Assembly (NCBI RefSeq): GCF_008831285.2 | Contig: NC_045138.2 | Coordinates: 13,218,571-13,282,570, forward strand | From: Nymphaea colorata | Taxonomy: Eukaryota > Streptophyta > Magnoliopsida > Nymphaeales > Nymphaeaceae | DNA: 64,000 bases | Reading direction: 5' to 3' | Shown here: one piece after another, positions 34,381 to 47,176 of the stretch | Position numbering within the stretch: the stretch's first letter is position 1 | Layout: every line of letters starts with the position of its first letter | Notes under the pieces: generated by a model | What the model saw: the letters and a program-made list of their open reading frames with translations, nothing else | Database searches by the model: none | What the model was told of the DNA's origin: nothing | Made by a program: the position numbers and the translations under genes

Positions 34381-36210
34381 ACGACTTGGAAAGAAGCTTT
34401 CACCAACAAACTATGGCAGCAAGCAATGCTCAAGAAATTCACTGCACTTCAACAAAATCAAACATGGCACGTAGTTTCACTTATACCAGAATACAATGTC
34501 ATCAGTTCTAATAGGCGTATAAAATTAAGCGTAATGCCAATGGGTCCATCGCTCGTTATAAAGCACAACTAGTTGCTTGAGGATTATTACAAGAAGTTGA
34601 CATTGATTATCATGATACTTTTAGTCCTACAGCTTAACCCACAACAATCAGGGTCTTTCTTACCATGGTCATGCAATTCGGATGGGATATACATCAACTA
34701 GACTTTGACAATGCATTTTTAAATGGTTGTCTTGATGAGGACGTCGACATGCCCCAGCCTCATGGTTTTGTTGATCCTCAACATCCCACCTATGTTTGCA
34801 AACTTGACAAATCACTCTATGGCATCAAACAAGGACCAAGAACAAGGTATTCTAGACTTAGTTGTTATTTACAACATCTTGGGTTCTAGATTTCTCAATC
34901 TGATCCCTCACTATTCATTTACATCAAATGAGAAGCAAGATTCTTTTTGTTAGTCTATGTTGATGATCTCATCGTTACAGGGTCTTCTTCCACTTGTATT
35001 TTCAAAATAATTCAACAGCTTGGGCAAGAATTTTTTGTTAAAGATTTAGGACAATTATCATACTTTCTTGGAGTTGAGGTCACTAGAATAGGAAATGCCT
35101 TATATCTATGTCAACAACAATATATCAAAAACATTCTCACGAGCAAACATGAGTTCATCCAAAGCATCTATTTCTCAAATTAGCTCAACTAACATTAAAA
35201 ACCAGGATGATCAACTGTTTCATGATCCATCTCTCTATCGCAGCATAGTTGGAGCCCTATAATATGCTACTCTTACACGACCCGACATTGCGTTTGCTGT
35301 CAACAGAGCATGCCAATTTATGCATACACCTTCGGTTGGTCATTGGACTACAGTAAAGCGAATCCTACACTGACTTAATGGAACTAGCCATTTTTCTCTT
35401 AAACTGGTTCCGTCTCCATGATTGCAGCTTAGCATCTTCGCTGATGCTAATTGGGCAGGAAGTTATGAGGATTGAAAATCAACGGGGGGATTTGTCACAT
35501 TTTTAGGTAATAATGTTGTGTCTTGGGTTTCTAGAAAACAACACACTGTTGCTCGTTCTAGCACAGAGGCTGAATACAAATCCCTTGCTTGTGCTATTGC
35601 AGAAGTGTTATGGCTAAAAAGCATTCCTTCAAGAACTAGGAGAAAAGGTGGTTCAGCCACCTCTACTATGGTGTGATAATATTGAAGCATTATATCTTGC
35701 AAGCAACCATGTCTTTTATACACGCACCAAACACATTGAAGTTGATTTTCATTTTGTACGGGATCATGTTAGCAAACGTCACATTCAAATAAAATTCATT
35801 CGAACGAACGAACAGCTCGCCGATGGATTAACAACGGCACTCAGCTCTAGTTCGTTCAGAAATTTTAGAACCAAGCTGAATATTGTGGAGCCCTCATTCA
35901 ACTTGAGGGAGCGTGTTAAGGAAATCCATGAAGTCAAGGATAATAGGTAATGGCAATGAGAGATAATGGCTAAAATATAGCAGATGATTGATTCAATTGA
36001 GATCAGATCAGTTTTACAAGAAACAGAAAAATGCTCTGTTATCTCGTAGTGATATCATTCATTAAATATCTATCCATTGTAAACTATGTGTAGAGTTGTA
36101 AACTACATGTAGAGTTGTAATCTACTGTGTAAATCATCTTGTTCGTTATATTCCTCTTTGGGAGAGAATAAAAGTCTCTTTACGAAGTTACTCTTTTAGA
36201 TTGTGTACTA
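34381..36210 (+). mobile_element. 5'-truncated Ty1/Copia fragment: reverse transcriptase, RNase H and 3' LTR
   Basis: Starts within the reverse transcriptase N-terminus (EPTTWKEAF...MLKKFTALQQNQTWHVV) and continues with LDFDNAFLNGCLDEDV, KLDKSLYGIKQ, YVDDLIVTG (about 34953) and VKDLGQLSYFLGVEV, then RNase H ([39 protein letters not shown]-like) to about 35910. After the polypurine tract TTGAGGGAGCG the 3' LTR begins TGTTAAGG at 35914 and carries AATAAAA at 36167. Stops and frame changes are scattered throughout. gag, protease, integrase and the 5' LTR are absent. Its sequence is clearly different from the two Copia copies in the myotubularin intron. Confidence 0.88.
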
Positions 36211-36540
36211 ACTATGTAGCAAACAGTTTCTTAAAAAGCGAATAAATCACTTCATGACGTTAATTTAACATTTTAATGTCTGAGACGAATCAAGCAAAAC
36301 TGATGTTTGTGTCCATATATCGCCCAATGGAGAGATAGGTTTTCCCTCCAGATGTCAAAAGATATCTATGGAAAAAGCGTATTTGGAAAATGGTGACGAG
36401 ATAGCATCGTAGCAAAGTACTCAAGCTAATGGGTGGGTACACCGTAGCCACTCATGGCACCAACGCAACCAAGTAACTTGGTGGGTTAGTTGTTGGGCCC
36501 ACCTTACTTGAAATCGTAATACTTGCCCGGTGTTACCGTT

Positions 36541-36661
36541 CTGCAATGGTTTTTACCCGAGCCCAGTTGAGTTACATGAGTCGTATTAAAGGAACTCGAA
36601 CTCGACTAAAAAAGAATGAACGAGCCGAACCATCAACTCGAGCCGAGCTGAGCCGTTGTTC
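36541..36661. repeat. Fragment with hAT-like subterminal motifs
   Basis: Clustered GAGTCG, CTCGAACTCGACT, GAGCCGA and CTCGAGCCGAGC words resemble the subterminal arrays of the hAT element in myotubularin intron 14. Neither terminal inverted repeat is evident, so it is probably a relic. Confidence 0.45.
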
Positions 36662-37378
36662 CGGCCCATTTTTCCCTTCATCTTTTAGCATGTAAATTTG
36701 TTCTCAATAAGAGTGCGATTCATGGACTTAACCAAATTCGGATGCTTTGGGAGTACAACAACAATAACAATACTATTATTGTTGTTAGTGTGATGTGCTA
36801 CGAAAGTTTTTATATGCTAAGTATGCTTTGTGGATTCTATCTAACAAATCATGTTAATCGCTTGATCCAATAACAGAATAGGGCATGAAATACTATTCAA
36901 TCACCAATTCTAGCGCATGCACCAAGATGAAAACTGGTAGGCAGTATTTCGGAGGTGTCACGTTCGCTGCATGCAAAACAAACGACGCGTTTGGTTCTTC
37001 TAAGTTCATAGGAGTGGCGACGCTAAGGACATACCGGGTCTCTGGCGTCAGATGGGTTCTCTGCATGGGACCGCTCCACCTGAGCCGGATAAGCGGATTT
37101 CTGGGGAAGAGCAGTGGTGGAGTCAAAAGTTTGGGTTGAAGGGCTCTGACAATGAATTGGGTGCACCTAAAGCTAGGTTTGATGTGGGCATGCTAGGTTT
37201 GATGCGGGCGCCGAGACCTGAATTCAAGTAAAAAATTTTACACGCTCCGCTACTGAGTAGGAGGAGGAGGATCCAGAAGTAAACAAACCCCACCCCCACC
37301 GGGGCTATTGCCGTTTCTTTCCCGCCGAAAGTAAGCGCGGGTTTTCCTTCTTTCCCTCCGTCTCCACGCACCTACATG

Positions 37379-37386
37379 TATAAATA
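37379..37386 (+). promoter_or_regulatory. Probable TATA box of RAD5A
   Basis: TATAAATA lies about 295 bp upstream of the RAD5A start codon and ahead of a CT-rich leader. The spacing leaves room for a 5' UTR with a short intron. Confidence 0.55.
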
Positions 37387-37554
37387 AGCACAACAAGGAG
37401 ACAAATCGACAAGCGAAGCAGAGCGCCTCCTTTTTCTCTCTTTCTTCTTCTCCAGTTCTTTCGTCCAGTCTGCTTCGTCGGGTTCACAGAGGCAGTAGCC
37501 AAATCGCCCTAATTTTCCGAATTTGGAGACCTTTAGGGCTGGCTTCACAGCAAG

Positions 37555-37659
37555 GTAAATCGCAGGTCATCAGTTTTATTCTCTCTCTCTCTCTTTCTCC
37601 CCCTCTCTCTTTCAGGTTCAATACTTTGTTCCTTTCTCTCTCTCTCTATCTCTCTCCAG
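37555..37659 (+). other. Predicted 5' UTR intron of RAD5A
   Basis: A donor, CAAG/GTAAAT, at 37555 and an acceptor in a CT-rich tract (CTCTCCAG ending 37659) would remove 105 nt just before the start codon. An earlier acceptor, TTTCAG, near 37615 is an alternative. Confidence 0.4.
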
Positions 37660-37673
37660 AAATAAGAGCAGAA

Positions 37674-40600
37674 ATGGGGGCCAAGGCGACAGGGGAGCTC
37701 ATAGAATCGGTTCGATCCGTTCTTGGCGGTGACTTTTCAGAAATGAACATCATCCGAGCCCTCCACTTGGCCAAGAACGATGTCACCGCGGCCATCAACA
37801 TCCTCCTTGACACTCCTTCCTTCAGCCCCAGACATAAATCCTCCCCATTTCAGATGACCCCGACTCCTCCTTCACCCTCTTCTTCCTCTCCCTCTTCTTC
37901 TTCATCAACAAAGAGGATCAGTGATTCTGAACGAGCGGCCGACATCGAGAAGATGAGGCAAGACGATGGGCTAACCGAACTACAGGGTTCTTTGTCAACG
38001 TCCAAACCATTGACATCAACCGGCAGCGATTGGTTATGCGTTGGAAGCGCTGAACTTACTGGGTTGTCTACCTGCAAAGGAAGGAAGATTAAGGTTGGGG
38101 ATCCCGTGGTCATCTCGTTTCCTTCGAAGAGTAATGCAAGCTTGTCGTCTGGTACCAAGACATTCGGCAGAGGAAGACCGGTTGCAACTACTTCTGAGAT
38201 TGTTAGGTTCTCTTCCCAGCAGTCCGGCGAGGTCACTTTCTTGTGTCTTTTTTTTTTTCGTCAATTGATTTCCCTCCACTGCTGTTAACAAAAGCATACG
38301 AAACGACAAACGGTGACAATGACACAATGAATCAATTCCATACAAGTTAGAGCGGTGAAACAAGAGCTTGCAATGGCAGAGAAACTGGGAAGACAATTGG
38401 GTCATATATTTCACATGGGTGTTCTATTTTTGTAGATTGGTCGAATCCCGACAGAGTGGTCGCGTTGCCTTTTGCCTTTATTTAACGCAGAAAAGATCCG
38501 AATCGAAGCATACTGCAAGTGGGCACCCGAAATCCTCAGCATTATGGACACGGTTGTCTTGTCAGTCAGGTATGCGGAAGGTAAATGCCATAAGTATACG
38601 AGTATTTCCTCTGGTTTGCTATAGCGGTTTGTCATTGCGTTCACTTACTTGCTTTGCCCCGCTTTTATTGCTCGCATGTCATTCAGCGTATACCTTAATA
38701 GTTCCATGTTCCGGAAATATCAACAAACTCCTCTCAAGGAGAACCGTCAATCTCCGGACGAATCCATTGTTCAACCACTTCCTACATTGTTCAGATTGCT
38801 TGGGCTTTCACCTTTTAAAAAGGCAAGTTTATCCAGTTCTTTTTACCTATGTCCAACTTTTTATTTCGAATCCTGGAAGTCCAGCTCTTGGGACCGACGA
38901 GCTCTTTCTTTTTAGAGAACAGGACCCAACCTCGTGTTCAGTGAATATTATAGATATTAAACGGCAACGCACTTTCCTTGATAACTGCCATAGTTTCTCA
39001 CAAACGTAGGATAACTGGTGCCTTTACCCCATTGTTATATCCTAACATTATTCAAAGAATCATGCCATGTTTCAGTTCATAAGAGTTTGCCCTGAACTAC
39101 GACTGTGGAGATTGTGCATCATTTTTGTGGGCAGTGGAGTATTGTCGATTTCTGTATTACTCTCTTATGCTTGAAGATATCTTTTTGCGACACCTCAAAA
39201 GTTCAGTCCTGGATCCAAGATTGCGAGGGATATTGGGGGACTTATAAAAGGGCTCTTAAAGTAGTTGGTTGTCTGGTTCATAGTTTCTTTTCAGGTTGGA
39301 ACTGAAACTACTAGAGAGCGGGTTGGGATCTGTTTGACCAAGGGTCCGAGCTCAGTGTGGGTCGGGTCTTTACAGTGGTATCAGAGCATGGTTCAACACT
39401 CGGACCTAAGGTCCCACATGCATGGACGTATGTGCCTTAAGAGGGGTGAAATGTAACATCCCAAAAGTTTAGTCATGTATCTAAGATTGTGAGGGATCTT
39501 AAGAGACTTATAAAGGAGGATGTTAAAGTGGTTGGTTGTCTTGGTTCTTAGTCTTTTTCAGGGGGTATGTTAGGATCTGTTAGACCAGCGCTTGAGCGCA
39601 ATGTGGGTCGGGACATTATACTCTCTCTCTCTCTCTATCTATGAGACAACAGAGAAAAGCCTGTCATTAAAATAACAATTGTGATGTCGCTCTTTTCAAT
39701 GGCATGCTTCCCTTTGTTATGTTGGATGCTTCATATGATTCCTTGTTTACTTGTTAGTCAACATTATTTACCATTCCCTACCTTGTTCCATGACGGCATC
39801 CTTTACAAGCTGTTACTGAAAAATTGTGACCGAGTAAAATTCGTGTCTTTAAGTCTTTCTATTATTTATTCAGGCTGAATTTACTCCAGAAGATCTATAT
39901 TCTAGAAAACGTTCCATTGGTACAAAGGTACATACTTTTGACATCTGCATTTGCCATTTTGAGCTTTGTTCATCTTATTCTATAATTAGAAATTGGAAAT
40001 GGCACTTGAGCAGGATAATTCTGGAATTCATCTGCCTTTAGAGAAATGTAGAAAATTGTCTTCGAATCCTATTAAAATGGAAAATGTGCAAGAGGATTCC
40101 ATCTCTGAAACTGACATGGATAAGATCGTTGGAACTTCAGATAGTTCATATCTAGAGGTATGCTTTTATTCAGAAAGTAAGCAAATGGAGAAACTTTTTC
40201 CATGACTTCCTAGTCCTAGAGCTTCCTTTCTCAGGTCTCGAAAACATAAACTACAGGAAATGGATCCGCCTGATACCCTTCAATGTGAATTAAGGCCTTA
40301 TCAAAAGCAGGCACTCCATTGGATGTGCCAGCTGGAGAAAGGAAGAGACCTAGAGGAGGCAGCAACAACTCTTCACCCTTGTTGGGAGGCATATCACCTG
40401 GGGGAGAAGTATTTCTAAACTTGAAATTCCTAATTTGAGATATTTTGTCTGCCCTTTTATCTAAGTAACAGTTGTTGCACGTTTCCCTTCAGGAGTGAAT
40501 TTACTATTTATTTGAATGCCTTCTCTGGGGATGCTACAGTTGAATTTCCTAGTGCTCTTCAAATATCAAGAGGAGGAGTATGTCGTACCCCTTAGCTTTG

Positions 40601-43600
40601 AATTAGATCCTGTACATTATGGTGCATTATAGCCTCATGTAATTTGTCTATTTATGTCACATATGATGGCATACCTTTGTAGATTTTGGCTGATGCGATG
40701 GGCCTTGGGAAGACCATAATGACAATTGCTCTGCTTTTATCTGATCCTCCTGGAGATAGACTTGGCATTCATCCCGGTGGTCAAGCTTGTGAAAGTCGTG
40801 AACTGAACAAGGACGTTGATCTGCCTCCAAATCATTCAAATACTATTACGAAAATTCCTGGCTTTAATAAGTTGATAAAAGCTACAAGGCTGTTGCAGAT
40901 TAATGGCGGGAATCTGATTGTTTGTCCAATGACATTGCTCGGCCAGTGGAAGGTGATTAAAACAGTTCTATATGCTTACCACTTACCTTTTTGGATGTAG
41001 TCTTCTATTTTTCTACTGACTCTAGATTTTGTTTTGAGCTTTTTCCTAGTAACTTAGTAAAGGATAGATATCACTGCCTCTGCTTAGATGATTTTTGTTT
41101 GCATTATTTCTTTGAACAAGTACCACCACAGGTGGTAAGAGAGGAATGTGAAGGGTGTCAAACCCTTGATCAAGTCCCAACCCTGCCATTTTGTTGCCTG
41201 CTAAGGCTTGGTGGTCGGTGCTCACCCTCAATTTTTGGTAAGCATAATGTACTTAAATGTGTGAACTGACATGTGAATATACATGTACCATCAACATTAT
41301 TATCATAAATGCTGTGACTGAAGTTCATGCCTCGTTTATCGGTTGTCATGTGAATTCATTTGCACCGGCAATTGTTTTTAGATGTCACAGGTAAATTTAT
41401 GACATATCTTGGTTGTTATCATCTGCTGCTGCTTCCGTTTTGTTTCTTCTGTGTGACATGTAGACAGATACTGATGCTGAGTAGATAATGTGAATGTACA
41501 CATTCTTTGGAAACTTGGATATGGGGCTTTTTCTTTTTCCGCTTAAACAAGGAAATGATGTACCTTTGACTTTTGTTTTGTGAGCTGTATAAACCTTAAA
41601 CATATTGTTTCAATGTTTTAAAAGGTATTGTTATTCTGTATTATTTACAGTAATCGTTTCTGCATATATGTGCTTCATCAGTGAACTCATAAAAAAATGT
41701 TTCTTTTTTGTACCATAGGCAGAGATCGAAACCCATGCCCAAACTGGATCTCTATCTCTGTTTGTCCATTATGGCCAGACCAGACCTAAGGACGCTAAAT
41801 TTCTAGCTCAATATGATGTTGTTTTAACAACTTATGGTGTGCTTTCTTCGGAATTCTTCGCTGAGGTAGATTAAAAATGCTGGCTTTTTTTGTGCCTATT
41901 TTTGTTTTGTTTTTCTATGGGATCAATTTTTATTACCATGTTTTTTTGTTATCGCAGAATACGGAGGACAACGGTGGGCTTTATTCTGTCAGCTGGTTCA
42001 GGGTTGTGCTTGATGAAGCACACACTATAAAATCTTCTAAAAGCCAAGTTTCTATGGCTGCAGCTGCGCTTGCTGCTGAACGCAGATGGTGTTTAACTGG
42101 CACTCCTATACAAGTAACGTGACCTATTGTTATTCTTAACATCTGTCATCCTGGTGCAAATCTTTTTCGCTTAAAGACATAATTTGGAGTCGATCTCCTT
42201 TTTGATAAACAAAGAGTTAGGAACCCTGTCCCATAATGTACATGCTTCCAAAATCCAAAGTATATGGCTGTAGTGAGTTAAGGCATCTTCACCTAGAGTT
42301 TCAGCTTGACCATTTGTGACCATCCTTGATGCTTATTTTCCATTTGAGGAAGTTTCATAAACGTTTTGCCTTATTCATTTTGATTTGATTTGCTTACTTC
42401 TACACAAATTTAAGAAGAATCATCTGACTCTTAAGAGATTAGTCATGCTAATTATGGGATCAATTTTTATATAACTTGCTGCATGTCTTCCTTTCGTTCT
42501 CATTCATTCAGGTCAATCTGGCAGGTAGCTGCTTCGATAGAAACTTTTTAATTTTTCCACCCATTAGTTTTTCTTCACTTTTGTAGCTTGTACTAATTGC
42601 TGAAATTTAGTTGACTATAATACTTGTAAGAAAACCATTTATGGATGTGCATAAATGCATAATTTTTGTTTGATGGGATTACAACATGCTTCCAACCTGT
42701 CTTATTTAACCTAAGACACAAATACTATTGCCGTTCAATTATAAATTTTTATTCTGTTTTTCTGCTATCCTATTTCCATTTTTATAAGTTCTTTCACAAA
42801 TCAATGATTAAACTGTTCTTTTGGCATGCACGACCTTAAATTGTGAGCATCTCCTTGTGGCAGAACAATTTAGAGGACATATATAGCCTTCTTCGATTTT
42901 TGAGGGTGGAGCCCTGGCGGAGCTGGGGATGGTAAGATTTTGCTTATTGTTAAAGCAAATAATTAATAATATATTGAATACTTTATAGTTTATTCTTGCT
43001 TGCAGTAATACAGGTAATATTGGAAACCTTTGTTAGTTTAGAGTCAGACTGAGCTGTTTATGGAAAAGCCACTTATTGGCTGTAAAGAGCTGCCAACATT
43101 TTGTTAATTGCATTCAATGTGGTCGTAACCTTTATAAAAAAAGATACATAATAAGGGAAGTAGTAGAATCAATAAGCAGGTCGGGTCCGTTCCATGATAA
43201 TGGGTCGGGTCTTGTTAAGTCGTCCAACCTGTAATCACGACGATACATATTTGGGATGGTGACTCGAGGTCAGTTATCTAAGTAATGAAGGTGATGGCAT
43301 TGTTGGAACATTATCCACACCAAAGGGTGACTCAAACCAACAAAGTTGCCACCTGCATGCTATGCTTCTGTTGGTCACAGCTGCTGCTTATTTATTTATC
43401 ACCTATCATGGGGGCCATAATACTTGTGGTTTTGGGACTGTTGTTGCTTCATGCCAATGAATTTGCCTATGGATGTTTTTAATTTACGAAGTGATTATGT
43501 AAAAGTTATTTTGCATTTTTCAACTTGTTGATTTCTAGTCTACCTATTTGAATTGTTTGTCGTTGTTTAAGGTGGAATAGACTTATTCAAAAGCCTTTTG

Positions 43601-46600
43601 AAGAAGGTGATGAGCGTGGTTTGAAGCTAGTCCAATCTATATTAAGGCCAATAATGTTAAGAAGAACAAAGTGTAGCACTGACAAAGAAGGAAGGTTTGG
43701 CATTGTTCAATTGTTGCCTGTTGAAGAATTTCCTGCATTTTCTCTTAACTTTCTTCCCTTTCTTTCTCAGGCCAATCCTAGTTCTTCCCCCAGCTGATGT
43801 TCAGGTGATCTATTGTGAACTTACAGAAGCTGAAAGGGACTTCTATGAGGCCTTATTCAAAAGGTCAAAGGTAACATATTTTTCATTTCCTCCTTGGTTT
43901 TTAATTTTTAGATTTGTCTTTTCTTGCCTCTTTTATGTGATGCTACTTCGTTCTTGTCAGGTCAAGTTTGACCAGTTTGTGCAACAAGGGCGGGTTCTTC
44001 ATAATTATGCCTCCATTCTCGAGTTACTCCTGCGACTTCGCCAATGCTGTGATCATCCTTTTCTTGTGATGAGGTTAGCTTAAGCTATCTATGTTTTACA
44101 GAAATGTTTCTGTGATAATTGTGTTCGTCTTTTGTCTTCTTGTTGAGAGTAGGACAATAATATCTCTTTTGGTAGGCAATTGCATTTTTTGAACAATAGA
44201 CAATGCTTATTTTATTTGTCTTTTGGAGGTTGCGGTTTTTTTTTTTCAGAAAAGGGCATCATGTTCTTTTATATTGCTTGCATATCTATGGTTTATTTTT
44301 ACCTGCTGGGGTTGAGTGTTGCCCTAAAAGTATGAGGCAGAGAAATTCACCAATAAAGGCTTCTTCCTGTTGTTTGGCTTGTAAATTCCTCCTGCATCAT
44401 GTTTTTTGTTCTGATATTAATTTTTGAGTTTTTCTCCCCGGACAGTTGACCGATTTATGTTGGTAAGTAATGCAGAGGAACACAAGTTAATTTCACTTCA
44501 GTGGCTTGTATGTTTAGGCTTATATGCATCTATTCCTGAATCCTATGTTTCAACTTCCAATATATATTACCATCGATTATCTTTACTCCACTTCTTCCCC
44601 ATTTGGTTAAAAATAGTTGTGGTGAAAAAAAATGTGCTTGTTCCTTTGATTTTTGTATGGACATGAAACTCGAACATGTTTGTCTGTTGGCCTCTTAGTG
44701 TCCATCTAAAGATGTTTCCCTGTGGCATCTGCTGTCAATTAAAGCTAAACCTAGAAATAAACTAGCAAAAGGCAAAGAAGTTTGGGAGATTTATAACATG
44801 GTTTGTTTCCAAGAAATAATGGTCCTTCTGCATTTGCAGCCGTGGTGATACACAAGATTTCACCGACTTAAACAAACTAGCAAGACGCTTCATGAAGGGC
44901 AGCCAAGATGATTTGGATGGTGAATCTAGTTCAGCACCACCCAAAGCTTTTGTCCAGGAAGTCATAGAAGAACTACGAAAAGGTGAACAAGGAGAATGCC
45001 CTATTTGCCTTGAGGCCTTTGAAGATGCTGTACTTACACCTTGTGCTCACCGCCTATGTCGAGAATGTCTTTTGGCAAGTTGGCGAAGTGCCATGTCTGG
45101 TCTTTGCCCTGTTTGCAGGTACATTTTGACATGATTGGCCTTAACAATTTTTGGTGTCTTGGCAGCAACCTGACCAAATGCTTTCCATTTGGATGCAGGA
45201 AAAACATAAATAGGCAAGGCCTCATTACCGCCCCTACAGAGAGCCGATTTCGTGTTGATGTTGAGAGGAACTGGATAGAATCTTCAAAAGTTTCGATTCT
45301 TCTGAATGAGTTGGAAAGGCTTCACTCTTTAGGATCTAAGAGCATTGTTTTCAGCCAGTGGACTGCTTTCCTTGATCTTCTACAGATTGCTTTTTCTAGG
45401 TTACATCTGCCTATCCATTTCATGCACTGTTGCCTTCTGAGGAACCTGTGCCATATTTCTTGATTAAGATGAAGCTATGGTTTTTGTACCATGAATTGTT
45501 ATCAATTGGAGATCATTGTTTCATGACCTTGTTTAGATGTATTGTTTTTGTCTAGTATTATTTTCCAATATTTTGTCATTGTTAGTTGACAAAGCTGAAG
45601 TTTCTTGAAATTTACGTCTTAGGTTTTCTTGTTGACTTGCTAATGGTGGAACTGTTGCAGTATGGATCTTCAAAAGATGCTTTAGGATACCGTTCTTACT
45701 TAGCAAATGGCCCCAATCCCTTATTTTTGCTGATAATCCTTTTTAACATTGTTGTGGTCACTTTTTGTTTGTGTCTGGTTTTTTGGAGCAACCTTCTCAC
45801 GATTTTATTTTATTTTTATTATCTGATTCAATTTTTGCTATTTTCTAGGAGAAATTTACCATTTATTCGTCTAGATGGCACCTTAAACCAGCAACAACGG
45901 GAGAAAGTTATCAAGAAGTTTTCTGAAGAAAATGATGCATTAGTACGTTAATGTGACTTTTGTCTTGCTAGTGCCTAGGAGTATCGGTTCAGGCACCTCC
46001 TGACTTTCTTATTACATCTTTCAGGTGTTGTTGATGTCCTTGAAGGCTGGAGGTGTAGGAGTTAATCTTACAGCAGCATCTAATGCTTTTCTGTTGGTAT
46101 GTACCCTCAATTCGGTGGTTAAATTGTGTGTATGTGCATGCAAGTGTCTGTGCATATGTGTGCCTATAAAAACTAGTTGGTTTGTGACTTTGTTTTAATG
46201 AAGTTGCAGGCAAACTATTTTAGAATACATGGTCAACCATTTTTGAAACCCTTGAACCCACTTATGGACACATGGTTTGGGAGAAACGATTTCCCACCAA
46301 ATGAACCATGTGATCACATATGCTGCAACCAATTGCAAAAGTTGCAAAGTTCTTCTATATGATTCTTCTCGGAACTTCAACGCATGCAAGTGTGATGCTG
46401 TTACTTGATGTTTCAGCATTTTCAGTCACTGTGCTTGTATGCATGTGGGCTGAGGCAATTGGTAGCTTCAAGGGCAAGCACCATTTATTCCGGTGAAATG
46501 TATCCTATGATGTTGCATGCCATAAGCTGCAGAACTATAAGGAAGGAGTTCATGCTAAGTGAATGTTGGGAAGCTGTCACCAGCTTATGGGGCATGCAAC

Positions 46601-47176
46601 TGAATGGAACTTACAATAGTAACTGTTGTGGGCATTTGCTTGCGCTGACGTTTCTGCTCAGGCTGTTTGTATCTATCACTGTAAGCTTTGTTGCTTTGTC
46701 TGGTGAAACATATGCACTACATATACTCAGCTGCATAGAGTTTCTGAAAAATGCTGATAAGAGTAGGGAGTTTGGGTCTAACCTGCCAGTTCAGTGGTCT
46801 TGAAATTTATTTGGTGTTCAGTAGTATGCAATGTATCTTGCAGGATCCATGGTGGAACCCAGCAGTGGAGGAGCAGGCTGTCATGCGCATACATCGCATA
46901 GGTCAAACAAAGAACGTTACCATCCGGAAGTTCATAGTTAAGGTAGATTTGTGAAAGTAATTATAAATATCTTTTTGCAATCGGTGAAACATTTGGACCT
47001 AAATCTCCTATATTTTATTTGTGCCACCTGAAAACAAAGCACCTTGGTTGCAGGGAACAGTTGAGGAAAGGATGGAAGCAGTGCAAGCCAGGAAACAGCG
47101 GATGATCTCTGGGGCCCTAACTGATCAAGAAGTTCGGAATGCTCGCATAGAGGAGCTGAAGATGCTTTTCACATGA
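37674..47176 (+). CDS. RAD5A: RAD5A: HIRAN-SNF2-RING DNA repair helicase/ubiquitin ligase, complete
   Basis: Twenty exons: 37674-38231, 38436-38569, 38687-38822, 39874-39927, 39990-40157, 40257-40408, 40493-40577, 40683-40952, 41719-41865, 41958-42113, 42864-42931, 43572-43694, 43771-43870, 43961-44073, 44840-45118, 45199-45399, 45849-45942, 46025-46096, 46844-46942, 47054-47176. All phases close, giving 1043 aa, the usual plant RAD5A size. In order: a UBA-like N-terminus ([18 protein letters not shown]), the HIRAN region ([14 protein letters not shown], after residue 186), helicase motif I DAMGLGKT (433-440), motif II DEAH (587-590), a C3HC4 RING with all eight ligands (C808, C811, C823, H825, C828, C831, C844, C847), then the C-terminal helicase lobe ending in [13 protein letters not shown]5 proteins remodel stalled forks and attach K63-linked ubiquitin to PCNA in error-free post-replication repair. 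Intron 3 has a GC donor and holds a TRIM-like element. No defect is seen. Confidence 0.97.
39186..39620 (+). mobile_element. TRIM-like miniature LTR element in RAD5A intron 3
   Basis: Two related direct repeats, about 39186-39374 and 39452-39620, share AAAAGTT.AGTC, GTGAGGGAT, GACTTATAAA, AGT.GTTGGTTGTC and GTGTGGGTCGGG. Between them lies only about 77 bp: the primer site TGGTATCAGAGCATGG directly after the first repeat (39376) and a purine tract, AAGAGGGGTGAAA, directly before the second. This is the layout of a terminal-repeat retrotransposon in miniature, about 435 bp in all. The repeats have diverged, and a clean target duplication is not seen (CTTTT and CTCTC). Confidence 0.75.
41105..41240 (+). 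repeat. SINE-like dispersed repeat in RAD5A intron 8
   Basis: Shares CAGGTGGTAA, GGGTGTCA, ACCCTTGAT..AGTCCCAACCCTG and GTGGTC.G.GCTCACC, in the same order, with 60470-60606. GGTGGTAAGAGAGG and TTGATCAAGTCCC resemble the A and B boxes of tRNA-derived SINEs. It has no long open frame of interest. Confidence 0.45.

Noticed and set aside
37850-38236. Minus-strand frame opposite RAD5A exon 1
   Set aside because: Shadow of the RAD5A first exon, whose plus-strand protein is clearly conserved.
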